Assembly: GCA_964646525.1 (NCBI GenBank)
Contig: CAZYER010000032.1
Span: 1 to 16,881 of the forward strand
DNA length: 16,881 bases
Reading direction: 5' to 3'
Origin: GCA-002282575 sp964646525
GTDB lineage: Bacteria; Pseudomonadota; Gammaproteobacteria; Thiomicrospirales; Thiomicrospiraceae
The position numbers were made by a program, and so were the translations under genes. Positions 1 through 6,397 of this stretch are shown piece after piece (within the stretch, counting starts at the first letter, position 1; each line of letters begins with the position of its first letter). The notes beneath the pieces are model-generated. The model did not search any database. It was not told the origin of the DNA and worked only from the letters and a program-made list of their open reading frames with translations.

Positions 1-164
1 ACGCCAAACTCGATAAAGCAGTCGATGCTGCCTACGGCTACAAAGGCGCGAATAATGATGGCGAACGAGTAGCCTTTTTGTTCAGTTTGTATCAGCAAAT
101 AACCAGTTTGTTAGGGGTGGAGAAGGGGAAGAAAGTGAGTAAGCGAGTGAAAACCGTTAAATAG
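1..164 (+). CDS. C-terminal end of a probable DNA methyltransferase / type IIG restriction enzyme (partial)
   Basis: The reading frame is open from the window edge (first full codon at base 3) to a TAG at 162-164 and gives 53 residues. It contains LDKAVDAAYGYKG followed by RVAFLFSLYQQITSLL and a lysine-rich tail. From memory of the family, an LDxAVxAAYG segment followed by a leucine-rich helix is typical of the extreme C-terminus of large N6-adenine DNA methyltransferases and type IIG restriction-modification enzymes. The methylase motifs themselves lie outside the window, so the assignment rests on the tail alone. The stop is 45 bases before luxS on the same strand. A different protein ending in a similar helix cannot be excluded. 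Confidence 0.5.
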   Translation, partial: AKLDKAVDAAYGYKGANNDGERVAFLFSLYQQITSLLGVEKGKKVSKRVKTVK

Positions 165-166
165 GT

Positions 167-172
167 TACAAT
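167..172 (+). promoter_or_regulatory. Possible -10 box for luxS-mtnN
   Basis: TACAAT lies 37 bases before the luxS start and would place transcription initiation near 179. No good -35 is visible at 16-18 bases spacing. The same nine bases, GGTTACAAT, also occur upstream of yicC (5100-5108), which is the only extra support. Confidence 0.25.
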
Positions 173-209
173 AGCTTCATTATATTCAATCCACTTTCAG
201 GAGTCACCC

Positions 210-725
210 ATGCCTTTACTCGATAGCTTTACCGTTGATCATACCATTATGAATGCGCCAGCCGTTCGCCTAGCTAAGTCCATGACCAGCCCGCATGGTG
301 ATGCCATTACGGTGTATGACCTACGCTTTTGCCGTCCCAATATCGACATTTTGTCAGAATGTGGCATTCACACACTAGAGCACTTGTTTGCTGGCTTTAT
401 GCGTGATCATCTGAATGGTAATGGCGTCGAAATTATCGACATTTCACCCATGGGTTGTCGTACTGGCTTTTATATGAGCTTGATTGGACGTCCTGATGAA
501 GCGACTGTTGGCAAGGCTTGGACTGCTGCCATGCAGGATGTACTCAAAGTTGAGCGTATGGAAGACATTCCTGAGCTTAATATTTATCAATGCGGCACTT
601 GCACCATGCATTCATTGGAAGATGCGCAGAAAATTGCTCAAGGCATTCTCGATGCTGGTATCGGAGTTAATCGTAACGAAGACTTGAAACTGTCTGAAGA
701 AAAATTGAAAGCATTGGGTAACTAA
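210..725 (+). CDS. luxS: S-ribosylhomocysteine lyase LuxS
   Basis: LuxS cleaves S-ribosylhomocysteine to homocysteine and 4,5-dihydroxy-2,3-pentanedione, the precursor of autoinducer AI-2. It is a cytoplasmic homodimeric metalloenzyme. The 171-residue product has the usual family length and the N-terminus MPLLDSFTVDHT. Metal ligands are His54 and His58 in HTLEH and Cys128 in QCGTC; Glu57 is the catalytic base and Cys83 (MGCRTG) the catalytic cysteine, so every active-site residue is present. The start is fixed by AGGAG at 199-203, six bases before ATG. mtnN begins two bases after the luxS stop, so the enzymes for two consecutive steps of S-adenosylhomocysteine breakdown are co-expressed. The call is very secure; whether AI-2 acts as a signal here cannot be told, since no receptor gene is in the window. 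Confidence 0.97.
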   Translation: MPLLDSFTVDHTIMNAPAVRLAKSMTSPHGDAITVYDLRFCRPNIDILSECGIHTLEHLFAGFMRDHLNGNGVEIIDISPMGCRTGFYMSLIGRPDEATVGKAWTAAMQDVLKVERMEDIPELNIYQCGTCTMHSLEDAQKIAQGILDAGIGVNRNEDLKLSEEKLKALGN

Positions 726-727
726 GC

Positions 728-1438
728 ATGATTGGTATCATTGGTGCAATGGCCGAAGAAGTCGAGGCCTTTAAAGCCGCTATGACCGACAGCAAAACCC
801 AGAAAATTGCAGATGTTGAGTTTTATGTTGGTTTTATCAATCACGTCAAGGTGGTGTTAGCTCAGTCGGGCATTGGCAAAGTGAATGCCGCCTTAACCAC
901 TAGCCTGCTCTGCCATCAATTTAAGCCTAGCGCCATTATCAATACCGGTTCTGCTGGCGGCTTTAATGGGGCGCAAGAGGTAGGCGATATTATCGTTTCG
1001 GTTGATGTCGTCCACCACGATGTGGACGTGACTGCCTTTGGCTATGCATTAGGTCAAGTACCGGGAATGCCTAGCAGCTTCGCAGCAGCGCAAGCTTTGG
1101 TCGATATTGCTCACAACGCATTAGCCAAGTTGGAGCTGAAGGCGCATCCTGGTCAAGTTGCATCAGGTGATAAGTTTATGACCCATCATGATCATATTCG
1201 TGTTGTGCGTGAAGGTTTCCCGAACCTAGATGCGGTCGAAATGGAAGCAGCAGCCATCGCTCAAGTTTGTCATCGTTTTGAAGTGCCTTTTGTTGTCGTG
1301 CGTGCTTTGTCCGATATTGCTGGCAAAGAATCACCGATGAGTTTTGAGCAATTCTTGCCGGTAGCCGCTGCCAATGCGGCAAAACTGATTGTCGAAATGT
1401 TGCCACAAGTGGCACTACAATTTCCTAGCCATCATTAA
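728..1438 (+). CDS. mtnN: 5'-methylthioadenosine/S-adenosylhomocysteine nucleosidase (Pfs/MTAN)
   Basis: The enzyme hydrolyses the glycosidic bond of S-adenosylhomocysteine and 5'-methylthioadenosine, releasing adenine. Its S-ribosylhomocysteine product is the LuxS substrate. At 236 residues it matches the family. MIGIIGAMAEEV opens the protein with catalytic Glu11; SGIGKVNAA and NTGSAGG form the nucleoside-phosphorylase fold; VEMEAAAIAQV carries Glu173, which binds the ribose; RALSDIA carries Asp196, the purine proton donor. The gene follows luxS by two bases with no strong ribosome binding site of its own, suggesting translational coupling. It converges on the small minus-strand gene whose stop is 11 bases away. 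Confidence 0.96.
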   Translation: MIGIIGAMAEEVEAFKAAMTDSKTQKIADVEFYVGFINHVKVVLAQSGIGKVNAALTTSLLCHQFKPSAIINTGSAGGFNGAQEVGDIIVSVDVVHHDVDVTAFGYALGQVPGMPSSFAAAQALVDIAHNALAKLELKAHPGQVASGDKFMTHHDHIRVVREGFPNLDAVEMEAAAIAQVCHRFEVPFVVVRALSDIAGKESPMSFEQFLPVAAANAAKLIVEMLPQVALQFPSHH

Positions 1439-1449
1439 AAGACCACAGG

Positions 1450-1713
1450 TTAGTGTGTTGCGAGAGCCAATAAACGCTCTCGCGCTTCTTCATAACCGCT
1501 CAAGGGCGGATTAAAAGGCACGACTAATCGCTCTTCACCATGCATGGTGTAAGCAACGACTCGCACACCATCCGCATCAATGCCAACCATTTGTGCTTTT
1601 AACGCATCTTTTTGATCTCCCCGCTTTTTTACCAAAGACAACAAGGCTTCTGCTTGCGCTTCATTCATATAATCGCATAAAGGCGTCTGTACTTCTTTTG
1701 GCCATTTAGACAT
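1450..1713 (-). CDS. Small DUF2470-like protein
   Basis: The 87-residue product matches the DUF2470 pattern: MNEAQAEALLSL near residues 16-27, GIDADGVRVVAY near 44-55, and VPFNPPLSGYEEARERLLAL to the end. In known proteins this domain usually follows a flavin-reductase-like split barrel in HugZ-type heme-utilisation proteins, where it includes the histidine of an MNxDHAxAL motif. Here that position is glutamine (EAQAEAL), and no split barrel is present, so heme handling should not be assumed. The gene converges with mtnN and is divergent from the FliS-like gene across an 88-base gap. The ribosome binding site is weak (GATGAG). The fold-family call is moderately secure; function is unknown. 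Confidence 0.7.
   Translation of the reverse strand: MSKWPKEVQTPLCDYMNEAQAEALLSLVKKRGDQKDALKAQMVGIDADGVRVVAYTMHGEERLVVPFNPPLSGYEEARERLLALATH
1460..1483. other. Perfect 8-bp inverted repeat between convergent genes
   Basis: GCGAGAGC and GCTCTCGC flank the eight-base loop CAATAAAC. The hairpin lies 21 bases after the mtnN stop and inside the last codons of the opposing DUF2470-like gene. It could slow or end mtnN transcription, but no T-run follows on either strand, so it is not called an intrinsic terminator. Confidence 0.35.
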
Positions 1714-1748
1714 TTTTTACTCATCCAATTCACAATAAAAACCAGTTT

Positions 1749-1764
1749 TGGCACACCGATTGCT
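1749..1764 (+). promoter_or_regulatory. Sigma-54 (RpoN) promoter for the FliS-like gene
   Basis: TGGCACACCGATTGCT matches the sigma-54 consensus TGGCACRNNNNTTGCW at every specified base, with GG at 1750-1751 and GC at 1762-1763 in exact -24/-12 spacing. Initiation would fall near 1775, giving a leader of about 27 bases before the ATG at 1802. It lies in the only intergenic gap that could drive this gene and faces it. The enhancer-binding activator is not identifiable from this window. Confidence 0.85.
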
Positions 1765-1801
1765 TAAATCTTGGCAAGACTAACGCAAGGGGCGAAACAT
1801 C

Positions 1802-2227
1802 ATGGAACAACTACACACTCAACCAGCACCATTACTGAACAAATATGTATATAACCGCCAACTTGAAAGCGAGTTAAGCGAAAACCCGCATAGTTATATT
1901 TTACTATTGCTACAGCGCACGGTAGAGAAAGGCATTACCGCAAAAGATTGCCACGAATGTGGTGACTTAGTCGCCAAGGGCTTTCATTTGGGTCGAATGA
2001 CTACCTTAGTCGATGCGCTACGCGATCGCCTAGTGTTTAAAGATCAAAACATCATTGCTTACAACTTTGCCGAGCTTTACGAATATGTTGATTTTAGCAT
2101 TCAACAAGCCGTTCATGAAGCCGGTACGGAATATTTAGAGAGCGCCATCCTTATTATGAACGAACTCAAACAAGCATGGGAAGAAGCGATGCACCTATCG
2201 GGCAACACAACTACCCCACTGCAATGA
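1802..2227 (+). CDS. FliS-like protein (orphan flagellin-type export chaperone homologue)
   Basis: The 141-residue, mostly helical product resembles FliS, which binds the C-terminus of flagellin and keeps it unfolded until export. The matching segments are NPHSYILLLLQRTVEKG near residues 28-44, GDLVAKGFHLGRMTTLVDALRDRL near 54-77, IIAYNFAELYEYVDFSIQQA near 84-103 and a closing LNELK-type helix ending QAWEEAM. FliS shows the same order: SPHxLI, a GD helix, a KA-rich helix, IAxNLxxLYDYM and LRxAW. No flagellin, fliD or other flagellar gene is nearby. The ribosome binding site is AAGGGG, nine bases before ATG. Transcription appears to depend on sigma-54. The fold call is by motif pattern, not alignment; the client protein is unknown. 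Confidence 0.62.
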   Translation: MEQLHTQPAPLLNKYVYNRQLESELSENPHSYILLLLQRTVEKGITAKDCHECGDLVAKGFHLGRMTTLVDALRDRLVFKDQNIIAYNFAELYEYVDFSIQQAVHEAGTEYLESAILIMNELKQAWEEAMHLSGNTTTPLQ

Positions 2228-2238
2228 TACTAAAGGGC

Positions 2239-2379
2239 ACCTCTAAAAACCTATAGGGTTAGGGGTCTGGGGGAAGGGTTGCATTTTAGTTGCATGTAAC
2301 TACTTGATTAGTACCCTTCCACCAGCCAAAAAACAAACTAGGGACTCTAAAAAATAAGCGAAGCGAGGTTTTTAGAGTT
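2239..2379 (+). repeat. Structured dispersed repeat, copy A
   Basis: Copy A begins with ACCTCTAAAAACCT and ends at a hairpin. The core hairpin pairs 2267-2279 (CTGGGGGAAGGGT) with 2313-2325 (ACCCTTCCACCAG), 12 of 13 positions. The terminal hairpin pairs 2344-2353 (ACTCTAAAAA) perfectly with 2369-2378 (TTTTTAGAGT), with an inner GC-GAA-GC turn. The outer ends form a perfect 12-base terminal inverted repeat: CTCTAAAAACCT at 2241-2252 and AGGTTTTTAGAG at 2366-2377. It aligns without gaps to copy B for its first 90 or so bases. It lies 11 bases after the FliS-like stop and contains no convincing reading frame. Confidence 0.85.
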
Positions 2380-2392
2380 TTACCAAAACCAC

Positions 2393-2512
2393 GATGCCCT
2401 AGCCAGCATCATGGGAAGTCTGCATCATCGAAGTGCTTTACTTAACGTTGCCGTCAGACTTCAAACCGATCTCCTCCCATTGCCGGTTGGTCTTTGTACC
2501 TCCGGCTTTTTT
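2393..2512 (+). ncRNA. Candidate structured RNA or 3'-UTR with intrinsic terminator
   Basis: This non-coding stretch folds as a series of hairpins: GATGC/GCATC (2393-2397 with 2406-2410); a long arm GAAGTCTG/CAGACTTC (2415-2422 with 2455-2462) enclosing AAGT/ACTT (2431-2434 with 2440-2443); then the terminator. The single-stranded piece TCTCCTCCC before the terminator includes CCTCC, complementary to Shine-Dalgarno sequences. AACCG at 2464-2468 could also pair with CGGTT at 2484-2488, competing with the terminator stem. No promoter is evident just upstream, so it may be the processed 3' end of the FliS-like transcript. No known RNA family was recognised. Confidence 0.4.
2482..2512 (+). terminator. 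Intrinsic terminator closing the FliS-like transcription unit
   Basis: GCCGG, an interior TT, and GGT pair with ACC, T and CCGGC around the loop CTTTGT (2482-2506). TTTTTT follows at 2507-2512 and further T-rich sequence after one A. It lies just before the converging hemW stop and acts on the plus strand. Confidence 0.75.
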
Positions 2513-2534
2513 ATTTTCTTAACTCAGCACTGCT

Positions 2535-3692
2535 TTAAAGCCACGTGGATAATAAACTATTCAAATAACGATAACCCATGTCAGTGGTCGTTAAACGTCC
2601 CGACCGCCAATCGAGTACTAATCCCTGTACTTGCTGTTGTTGCCATATCGGCGCTAATACATCTAGCGATAAACCCGTTCGCTGCTGCCAACAAGATAGC
2701 TCAACCCCTTCACGCAAGCGTAGGGCATTCATCAGAAATTCAAAAGGCAATGAGGCAGACTCAATTTCACGAATCAATGCCCCCTTTTCGGCGTTAACCT
2801 CTTCAACATAACGCTGCGGACTTTTGGCCTGCTCACGTCGCTGAATACGCCCATCGGCAAAACTGACCTTACCATGTGCGCCAGCACCCATACCGATATA
2901 GTCACCAAACTGCCAATAGTTCACATTATGCACACTGACTTTGTCTTGGCTTGCGCTCCATGCCGACACTTCATAACGGCTAAAGCCGGCCGCCAATAAA
3001 CGCTGTTGTGATAAGGCTTGCAGGCTATCTGCCGTGTCTTCATCAGGCAAGTCTTTGGGCGGTCGAGCAAAAAAAGGCGTATTGGGTTCAAGCGTTAATT
3101 GATAATGCGATAAATGCTCTGGTTGAAAATTCAAGGCTGTTTCAATATCCGCTAAAGCGGTTTGCTCCGTTTGTCCTGGCAAACCCACCATTAAATCGAG
3201 GTTAATATTGTCAAATCCCAAACGACGTGCCAGCTCAATCGCCTGTCGTGCTTGCTCACCATCATGAATGCGACCTATCTTTTTCAACAACTCAGAGTCA
3301 AAACTTTGCACTCCCAACGACAAGCGATTGACCCCAGCTGCTCGATAACCAGCAAAGTGTGCCGAATCGACCGTTCCTGGATTGGCTTCTAAGGTGATTT
3401 CACAATCGACTGCTAATCCTGCTGTGCGATCAATCGTTTCAATGACTGAGGCAATGATCTCAGGCGGCGCTAAGGAGGGAGTGCCGCCACCAAAAAAGAT
3501 GCTACGAATGACACGTCCCTGAACCAAAGGCAACTGCTGTTGCCAATCTGCTAACAAGGCTTGCGCGTAAGCACGCTGATCATCGGCGCGTTTGACATGC
3601 GAATTAAAGTCACAATAAGGACATTTCTGCACACACCAAGGCCAATGCACATAAACGGATAACGGAATATCCGCCACCACCAGCGTTGGCAT
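2535..3692 (-). CDS. hemW: Radical SAM heme chaperone HemW
   Basis: HemW is the radical-SAM relative of oxygen-independent coproporphyrinogen oxidase (formerly YggW) that binds heme and delivers it to membrane proteins. YVHWPWCVQKCPYCDFNSH contains the CxxxCxxC iron-sulfur ligands at Cys20, Cys24 and Cys27, followed by GGGTPSL at 68-74. HNVNYWQFGDYIGMGAGAHG near the middle is the HemW-type HNxxYW signature. The product is 385 residues, the usual length. The frame stays open 36 codons further upstream inside rdgB, but the ATG at 3692 overlaps the rdgB stop as TGATG, and MPTLVVADIPLSVYVHWPW fits the family N-terminus, so that start is chosen. It is the third gene of the rph-rdgB-hemW operon. 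Confidence 0.93.
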   Translation of the reverse strand: MPTLVVADIPLSVYVHWPWCVQKCPYCDFNSHVKRADDQRAYAQALLADWQQQLPLVQGRVIRSIFFGGGTPSLAPPEIIASVIETIDRTAGLAVDCEITLEANPGTVDSAHFAGYRAAGVNRLSLGVQSFDSELLKKIGRIHDGEQARQAIELARRLGFDNINLDLMVGLPGQTEQTALADIETALNFQPEHLSHYQLTLEPNTPFFARPPKDLPDEDTADSLQALSQQRLLAAGFSRYEVSAWSASQDKVSVHNVNYWQFGDYIGMGAGAHGKVSFADGRIQRREQAKSPQRYVEEVNAEKGALIREIESASLPFEFLMNALRLREGVELSCWQQRTGLSLDVLAPIWQQQQVQGLVLDWRSGRLTTTDMGYRYLNSLLSTWL

Positions 3693-4276
3693 CACGACAA
3701 TTGAGCCAATAAGCTCGCCATCGCCAAGCCACGATGGCTGATGCGTTGTTTGACTTCTGTGGGTAATTGAGCACTGGCACAACCATGAGTCGGTACCCAA
3801 AAGAGTGGATCATAGCCAAAACCACCCTCACCCACTGCTTGGTGCAAAATACGACCATGCCATACGCCTTGCGCAATAATTGGCAATGGGTCTTGTGCAT
3901 GACGCAAAAAAACGATGACGCTGACAAAATAGGCATCACGTTGCTCATCCACCAAGTCGTGCATCACCGATAAAAGCTTAGCATTATTCTCTGCATCACT
4001 AGCCGCCTCACTGGCAAAGCGTGCCGAATAGATGCCAGGCGATCCTTGTAACGCTGGCACGACTAAACCCGAGTCGTCGGCAATGGCTGGCAAGCCAGTT
4101 TGCTCACTCGCTGCCCTAGCTTTAATCAGCGCATTTTCCACAAAGGTTAATCCATCTTCTGCCGGTTGAATCACATCCAGCTCACTTTGCAAACTGATTT
4201 TCCAGCCTTTAGGCGCTAAGAGTTCGGTTAATTCTTTCGCTTTTTTCGCATTACCTGAAGCTAACACACACTTCAT
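3692..4276 (-). CDS. rdgB: XTP/dITP diphosphatase (RdgB/HAM1 family)
   Basis: The enzyme hydrolyses dITP, dXTP and ITP to monophosphates and keeps deaminated purines out of nucleic acids. The 194-residue product has the full family pattern: SGNAKK at 7-12 for the triphosphate, TFVENALIKAR at 44-54, ADDSGLVV at 66-73 with catalytic Asp68, GSPGIYSARFA at 78-88, GGFGYDPLF in the substrate pocket and SHRG at 180-183. Its ATG overlaps the rph stop as ATGA (4273-4276) and its stop overlaps hemW by one base, so the three genes are translationally coupled. Confidence 0.96.
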   Translation of the reverse strand: MKCVLASGNAKKAKELTELLAPKGWKISLQSELDVIQPAEDGLTFVENALIKARAASEQTGLPAIADDSGLVVPALQGSPGIYSARFASEAASDAENNAKLLSVMHDLVDEQRDAYFVSVIVFLRHAQDPLPIIAQGVWHGRILHQAVGEGGFGYDPLFWVPTHGCASAQLPTEVKQRISHRGLAMASLLAQLS

Positions 4277-5040
4277 GAATGGCTCTCCTTGGCCAATACT
4301 TGACGCTGTAACACAAAGAGCTCATTAATACCTTGCTGAGCTAAGGCTAACATGGCTTGCAATTCATTAAGCGTATAAGGTTCATCTTCGGCGGTTCCCT
4401 GCACTTCGATAAAACGACCATCATTGACCATGACCACATTCATATCTGTTTGTGCGCTCGAATCTTCGGCATAGTCTAAATCGAGCACAGCCTGATGATT
4501 AACGATGCCAACCGAGACAGACCCTACTTGATGCACAATAGGATTGGTCAATAAAGCACCCGATGTTATCAGCGATTGTATTGCTAAAGATAAGGCGACA
4601 AAACCACCAGTAATGGCCGCAGTGCGCGTACCCCCATCGGCCTGAATGACGTCACAGTCAATGGTAATGGTGCGCTCACCTAATTGCGTTAAGTCCACCG
4701 CAGCACGCAAGGAACGCCCAATTAAGCGTTGAATTTCTTGCGTACGCCCCTGTTGTTTACCTCGTGCTGCTTCACGATCCATTCGTGTTGATGTCGAGCG
4801 TGGCAACATACCATACTCCGCTGTGACCCAACCCTGACCTTTACCACGTAAAAAAGGGGGAACTTTCTCTTCCACTGAGGCCGTACAGATCACTTTTGTA
4901 TTGCCGAAGCAAATCAATACCGATCCTTCAGCGTGCATGGTAAAGCTGGGGGTAATGGATACGGATCTCAGTTGATTTGGCTGACGCAAACTAGGACGAA
5001 CAACAGATGAAATGCCGGATAAAGGTTGTGATGAAGTCAT
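4273..5040 (-). CDS. rph: Ribonuclease PH
   Basis: RNase PH is a phosphorolytic 3'-5' exoribonuclease that trims tRNA precursors and forms a hexameric ring. Visible are HAEGSVLICFGNTKVICTAS, GWVTAEYGMLPRST, GKQQGRTQEIQRLIGR (phosphate- and RNA-binding arginines), DGGTRTAAITG, and DLDYAEDSSAQTDMNVVM with the metal-binding acidic residues. At 255 residues it has about 16 more at the N-terminus than the Escherichia coli protein (MTSSQPLSGISSVVRPS before the conserved RQPNQLR), so a later start is possible, though no better start codon is seen in that stretch. It leads the operon with rdgB and hemW and is divergent from yicC, a neighbourhood shared with other gammaproteobacteria. Confidence 0.96.
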   Translation of the reverse strand: MTSSQPLSGISSVVRPSLRQPNQLRSVSITPSFTMHAEGSVLICFGNTKVICTASVEEKVPPFLRGKGQGWVTAEYGMLPRSTSTRMDREAARGKQQGRTQEIQRLIGRSLRAAVDLTQLGERTITIDCDVIQADGGTRTAAITGGFVALSLAIQSLITSGALLTNPIVHQVGSVSVGIVNHQAVLDLDYAEDSSAQTDMNVVMVNDGRFIEVQGTAEDEPYTLNELQAMLALAQQGINELFVLQRQVLAKESHS

Positions 5041-5075
5041 AAGGAACCGCTAATAGTTGTGATTTAATGGCGTTA

Positions 5076-5081
5076 ATTATA
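5076..5081 (-). promoter_or_regulatory. Probable -10 box of the rph-rdgB-hemW operon
   Basis: Read on the minus strand this is a perfect TATAAT, 35 bases before the rph ATG. The -35 region is weak: the nearest candidate, TTGTAA, sits at a 20-base spacing. The leader would be about 28 bases. Confidence 0.5.
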
Positions 5082-5161
5082 GCCCCAAGATGAAAATTTG
5101 GTTACAATCTACAGGATATAAAGCCTTTTCAATTTTATAAGTTCAATTTTAGGATGCTAAC

Positions 5162-6022
5162 ATGCGAAGTATGACGGCCTTTGCCCGCGCCAGTAAGACC
5201 TTATCTAACGGCGCTCTTGTCTGGGAAATCAAATCGGTCAACCATCGCTTTTTAGAAGTATTTGTGCGTATGCCAGAAGAAGTGCGCCATGTTGAAATGA
5301 TGGTACGCGAGCGTCTGCGCGAAAAGCTTAGCCGTGGCAAAGTCGAAGCCACTCTGAAGTTGCAGTTATTGCCTAACGCTGATAGTGCTTTGTTAGACAA
5401 AGATCGTTTGGGACAGGTTGCTAACCTGTTAGGACAAATTCAACAGTCAGTTCCAGGCACGGCTCCAATTGATCCTATGAGCATTCTGGCGTGGCCTGGT
5501 ATCGTACAAAATACTTCTGGAGATGGGGACGAACTGGAACAAGCCATCATCGCCACCTGTGATGAAGCGATTGACGCGCTCAATGCTGCGCGTGATCGTG
5601 AAGGTGCGGCTTTAGCTGAAATCATGCGTCAACGTGCCGAAGCAGCGCTGAAATTGGTTGAAAACCTCCACCGCATGGCACCAGAAATCATTCGTCGTCA
5701 TATTGATAGTTTGCGTGTACGCGTGCGAGATCTAGCGGGTGAATTAGACGAAGGTCGCTGGTCTCAAGAAGTGGTGCTCTTAGCACAACGTAGCGACGTA
5801 ACTGAAGAGATTGATCGCTTATCGACGCACTTGAAAGAAATTTTCACTATTTTGAAAAAACACGAACCCATCGGTCGCCGTTTAGACTTCTTAATGCAAG
5901 AATTGAACCGCGAATCCAATACCTTAGGTGCCAAGGCTTGTACGATGGATATTACCCAAGTCAGCCTTGCCCTCAAAGTGCTGATTGAACAAATGCGTGA
6001 GCAAATTCAAAACTTAGAATAA
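5162..6022 (+). CDS. yicC: YicC/YloC family endoribonuclease
   Basis: The 286-residue product begins MRSMTAFARAS and continues EIKSVNHRFLEVFVRMPEEVR, the N-terminal signature of the YicC/YloC family, whose members have been described as endoribonucleases. The C-terminal half holds SDVTEEIDRLSTHLKEI and GRRLDFLMQELNRESNTLGAKA, the most conserved block of the family. The length is standard and nothing appears broken. It is divergent from rph; the 121-base gap contains the rph -10 and, on this strand, GGTTACAAT (5100-5108), also present before luxS. GGATG just upstream of the ATG is a weak ribosome binding site. Substrate specificity cannot be inferred. Confidence 0.92.
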   Translation: MRSMTAFARASKTLSNGALVWEIKSVNHRFLEVFVRMPEEVRHVEMMVRERLREKLSRGKVEATLKLQLLPNADSALLDKDRLGQVANLLGQIQQSVPGTAPIDPMSILAWPGIVQNTSGDGDELEQAIIATCDEAIDALNAARDREGAALAEIMRQRAEAALKLVENLHRMAPEIIRRHIDSLRVRVRDLAGELDEGRWSQEVVLLAQRSDVTEEIDRLSTHLKEIFTILKKHEPIGRRLDFLMQELNRESNTLGAKACTMDITQVSLALKVLIEQMREQIQNLE

Positions 6023-6034
6023 CTTATCCCAAAT

Positions 6035-6050
6035 CAAGTATCGATACTTG
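6035..6050. promoter_or_regulatory. Perfect 16-bp palindrome, candidate operator
   Basis: CAAGTATCGATACTTG is identical to its reverse complement. It starts 12 bases after the yicC stop and its last three bases overlap the predicted -35 (6048-6053) of the next gene. That position suits a repressor site. With no T-run directly after it, a terminator role for yicC is less likely but possible. Confidence 0.5.
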
Positions 6051-6076
6051 TTATTGATGCAGGCTTAAGGTATAGT
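6048..6076 (+). promoter_or_regulatory. Sigma-70 promoter for the small membrane protein
   Basis: TTGTTA (6048-6053) and TATAGT (6071-6076) are separated by exactly 17 bases. Each matches consensus at four or five of six positions. Initiation near 6083 leaves a leader of about 30 bases. Confidence 0.65.
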
Positions 6077-6113
6077 TTCATCCCATAACAACGAGAGTCA
6101 TGGAGAATACAAA

Positions 6114-6329
6114 ATGAATTTATTAAAATTTTTAGCCTTTGTTGTGGTCGCTGTTGTGGTACCCTTCGCGGTTATTTTAGGCATTTACTTTGACCTATTG
6201 CCTAGCAGCATTGCGGTTGTGGTTGGCACCTTTGCCACGGCAGTTGCCATCGCAACCATTGTTGGTATGACGATGTTCTTATTGTGGAGCGACATCAAAA
6301 CAGGTCGTTACTCAAACAAGAAAGTCTAA
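6114..6329 (+). CDS. Small two-helix inner-membrane protein, function unknown
   Basis: The 71-residue product consists almost entirely of two hydrophobic segments: about residues 5-26 (FLAFVVVAVVVPFAVILGIY) and about 33-57 (IAVVVGTFATAVAIATIVGM and beyond). A short polar tail (DIKTGRYSNKKV) follows. Positive charges in the tail and a lysine at position 5 suggest both ends face the cytoplasm. The gene has a clear ribosome binding site (GGAGA, about eight bases before ATG), its own promoter, and a strong terminator, so it is a real monocistronic gene. I do not recognise the family. Its position between yicC and mrcA gives no firm functional hint. Confidence 0.8.
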   Translation: MNLLKFLAFVVVAVVVPFAVILGIYFDLLPSSIAVVVGTFATAVAIATIVGMTMFLLWSDIKTGRYSNKKV

Positions 6330-6351
6330 GCTAACTTAGTCATTGAGCATC

Positions 6352-6377
6352 AAAAACCCCGACTTGTCGGGGTTTTT
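6352..6377 (+). terminator. Strong intrinsic terminator after the small membrane protein gene
   Basis: AAAAACCCCGA (6352-6362) pairs perfectly with TCGGGGTTTTT (6367-6377) around the loop CTTG. The A-run and T-run make it potentially bidirectional. It separates the small gene from mrcA. Confidence 0.93.
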
Positions 6378-6397
6378 GTTATGGCTTATCGCTCTTC

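Noticed and set aside
2239..2379. CRISPR or retron interpretation of the structured repeats
   Set aside because: The copies are kilobases apart with no spacers, and no cas gene or reverse transcriptase is in the window.
2411..2797. Plus-strand open frame of 128 codons after copy A
   Set aside because: It starts in the hairpin-rich RNA region, runs through the terminator and then antisense through hemW, with no ribosome binding site and no recognisable domain.
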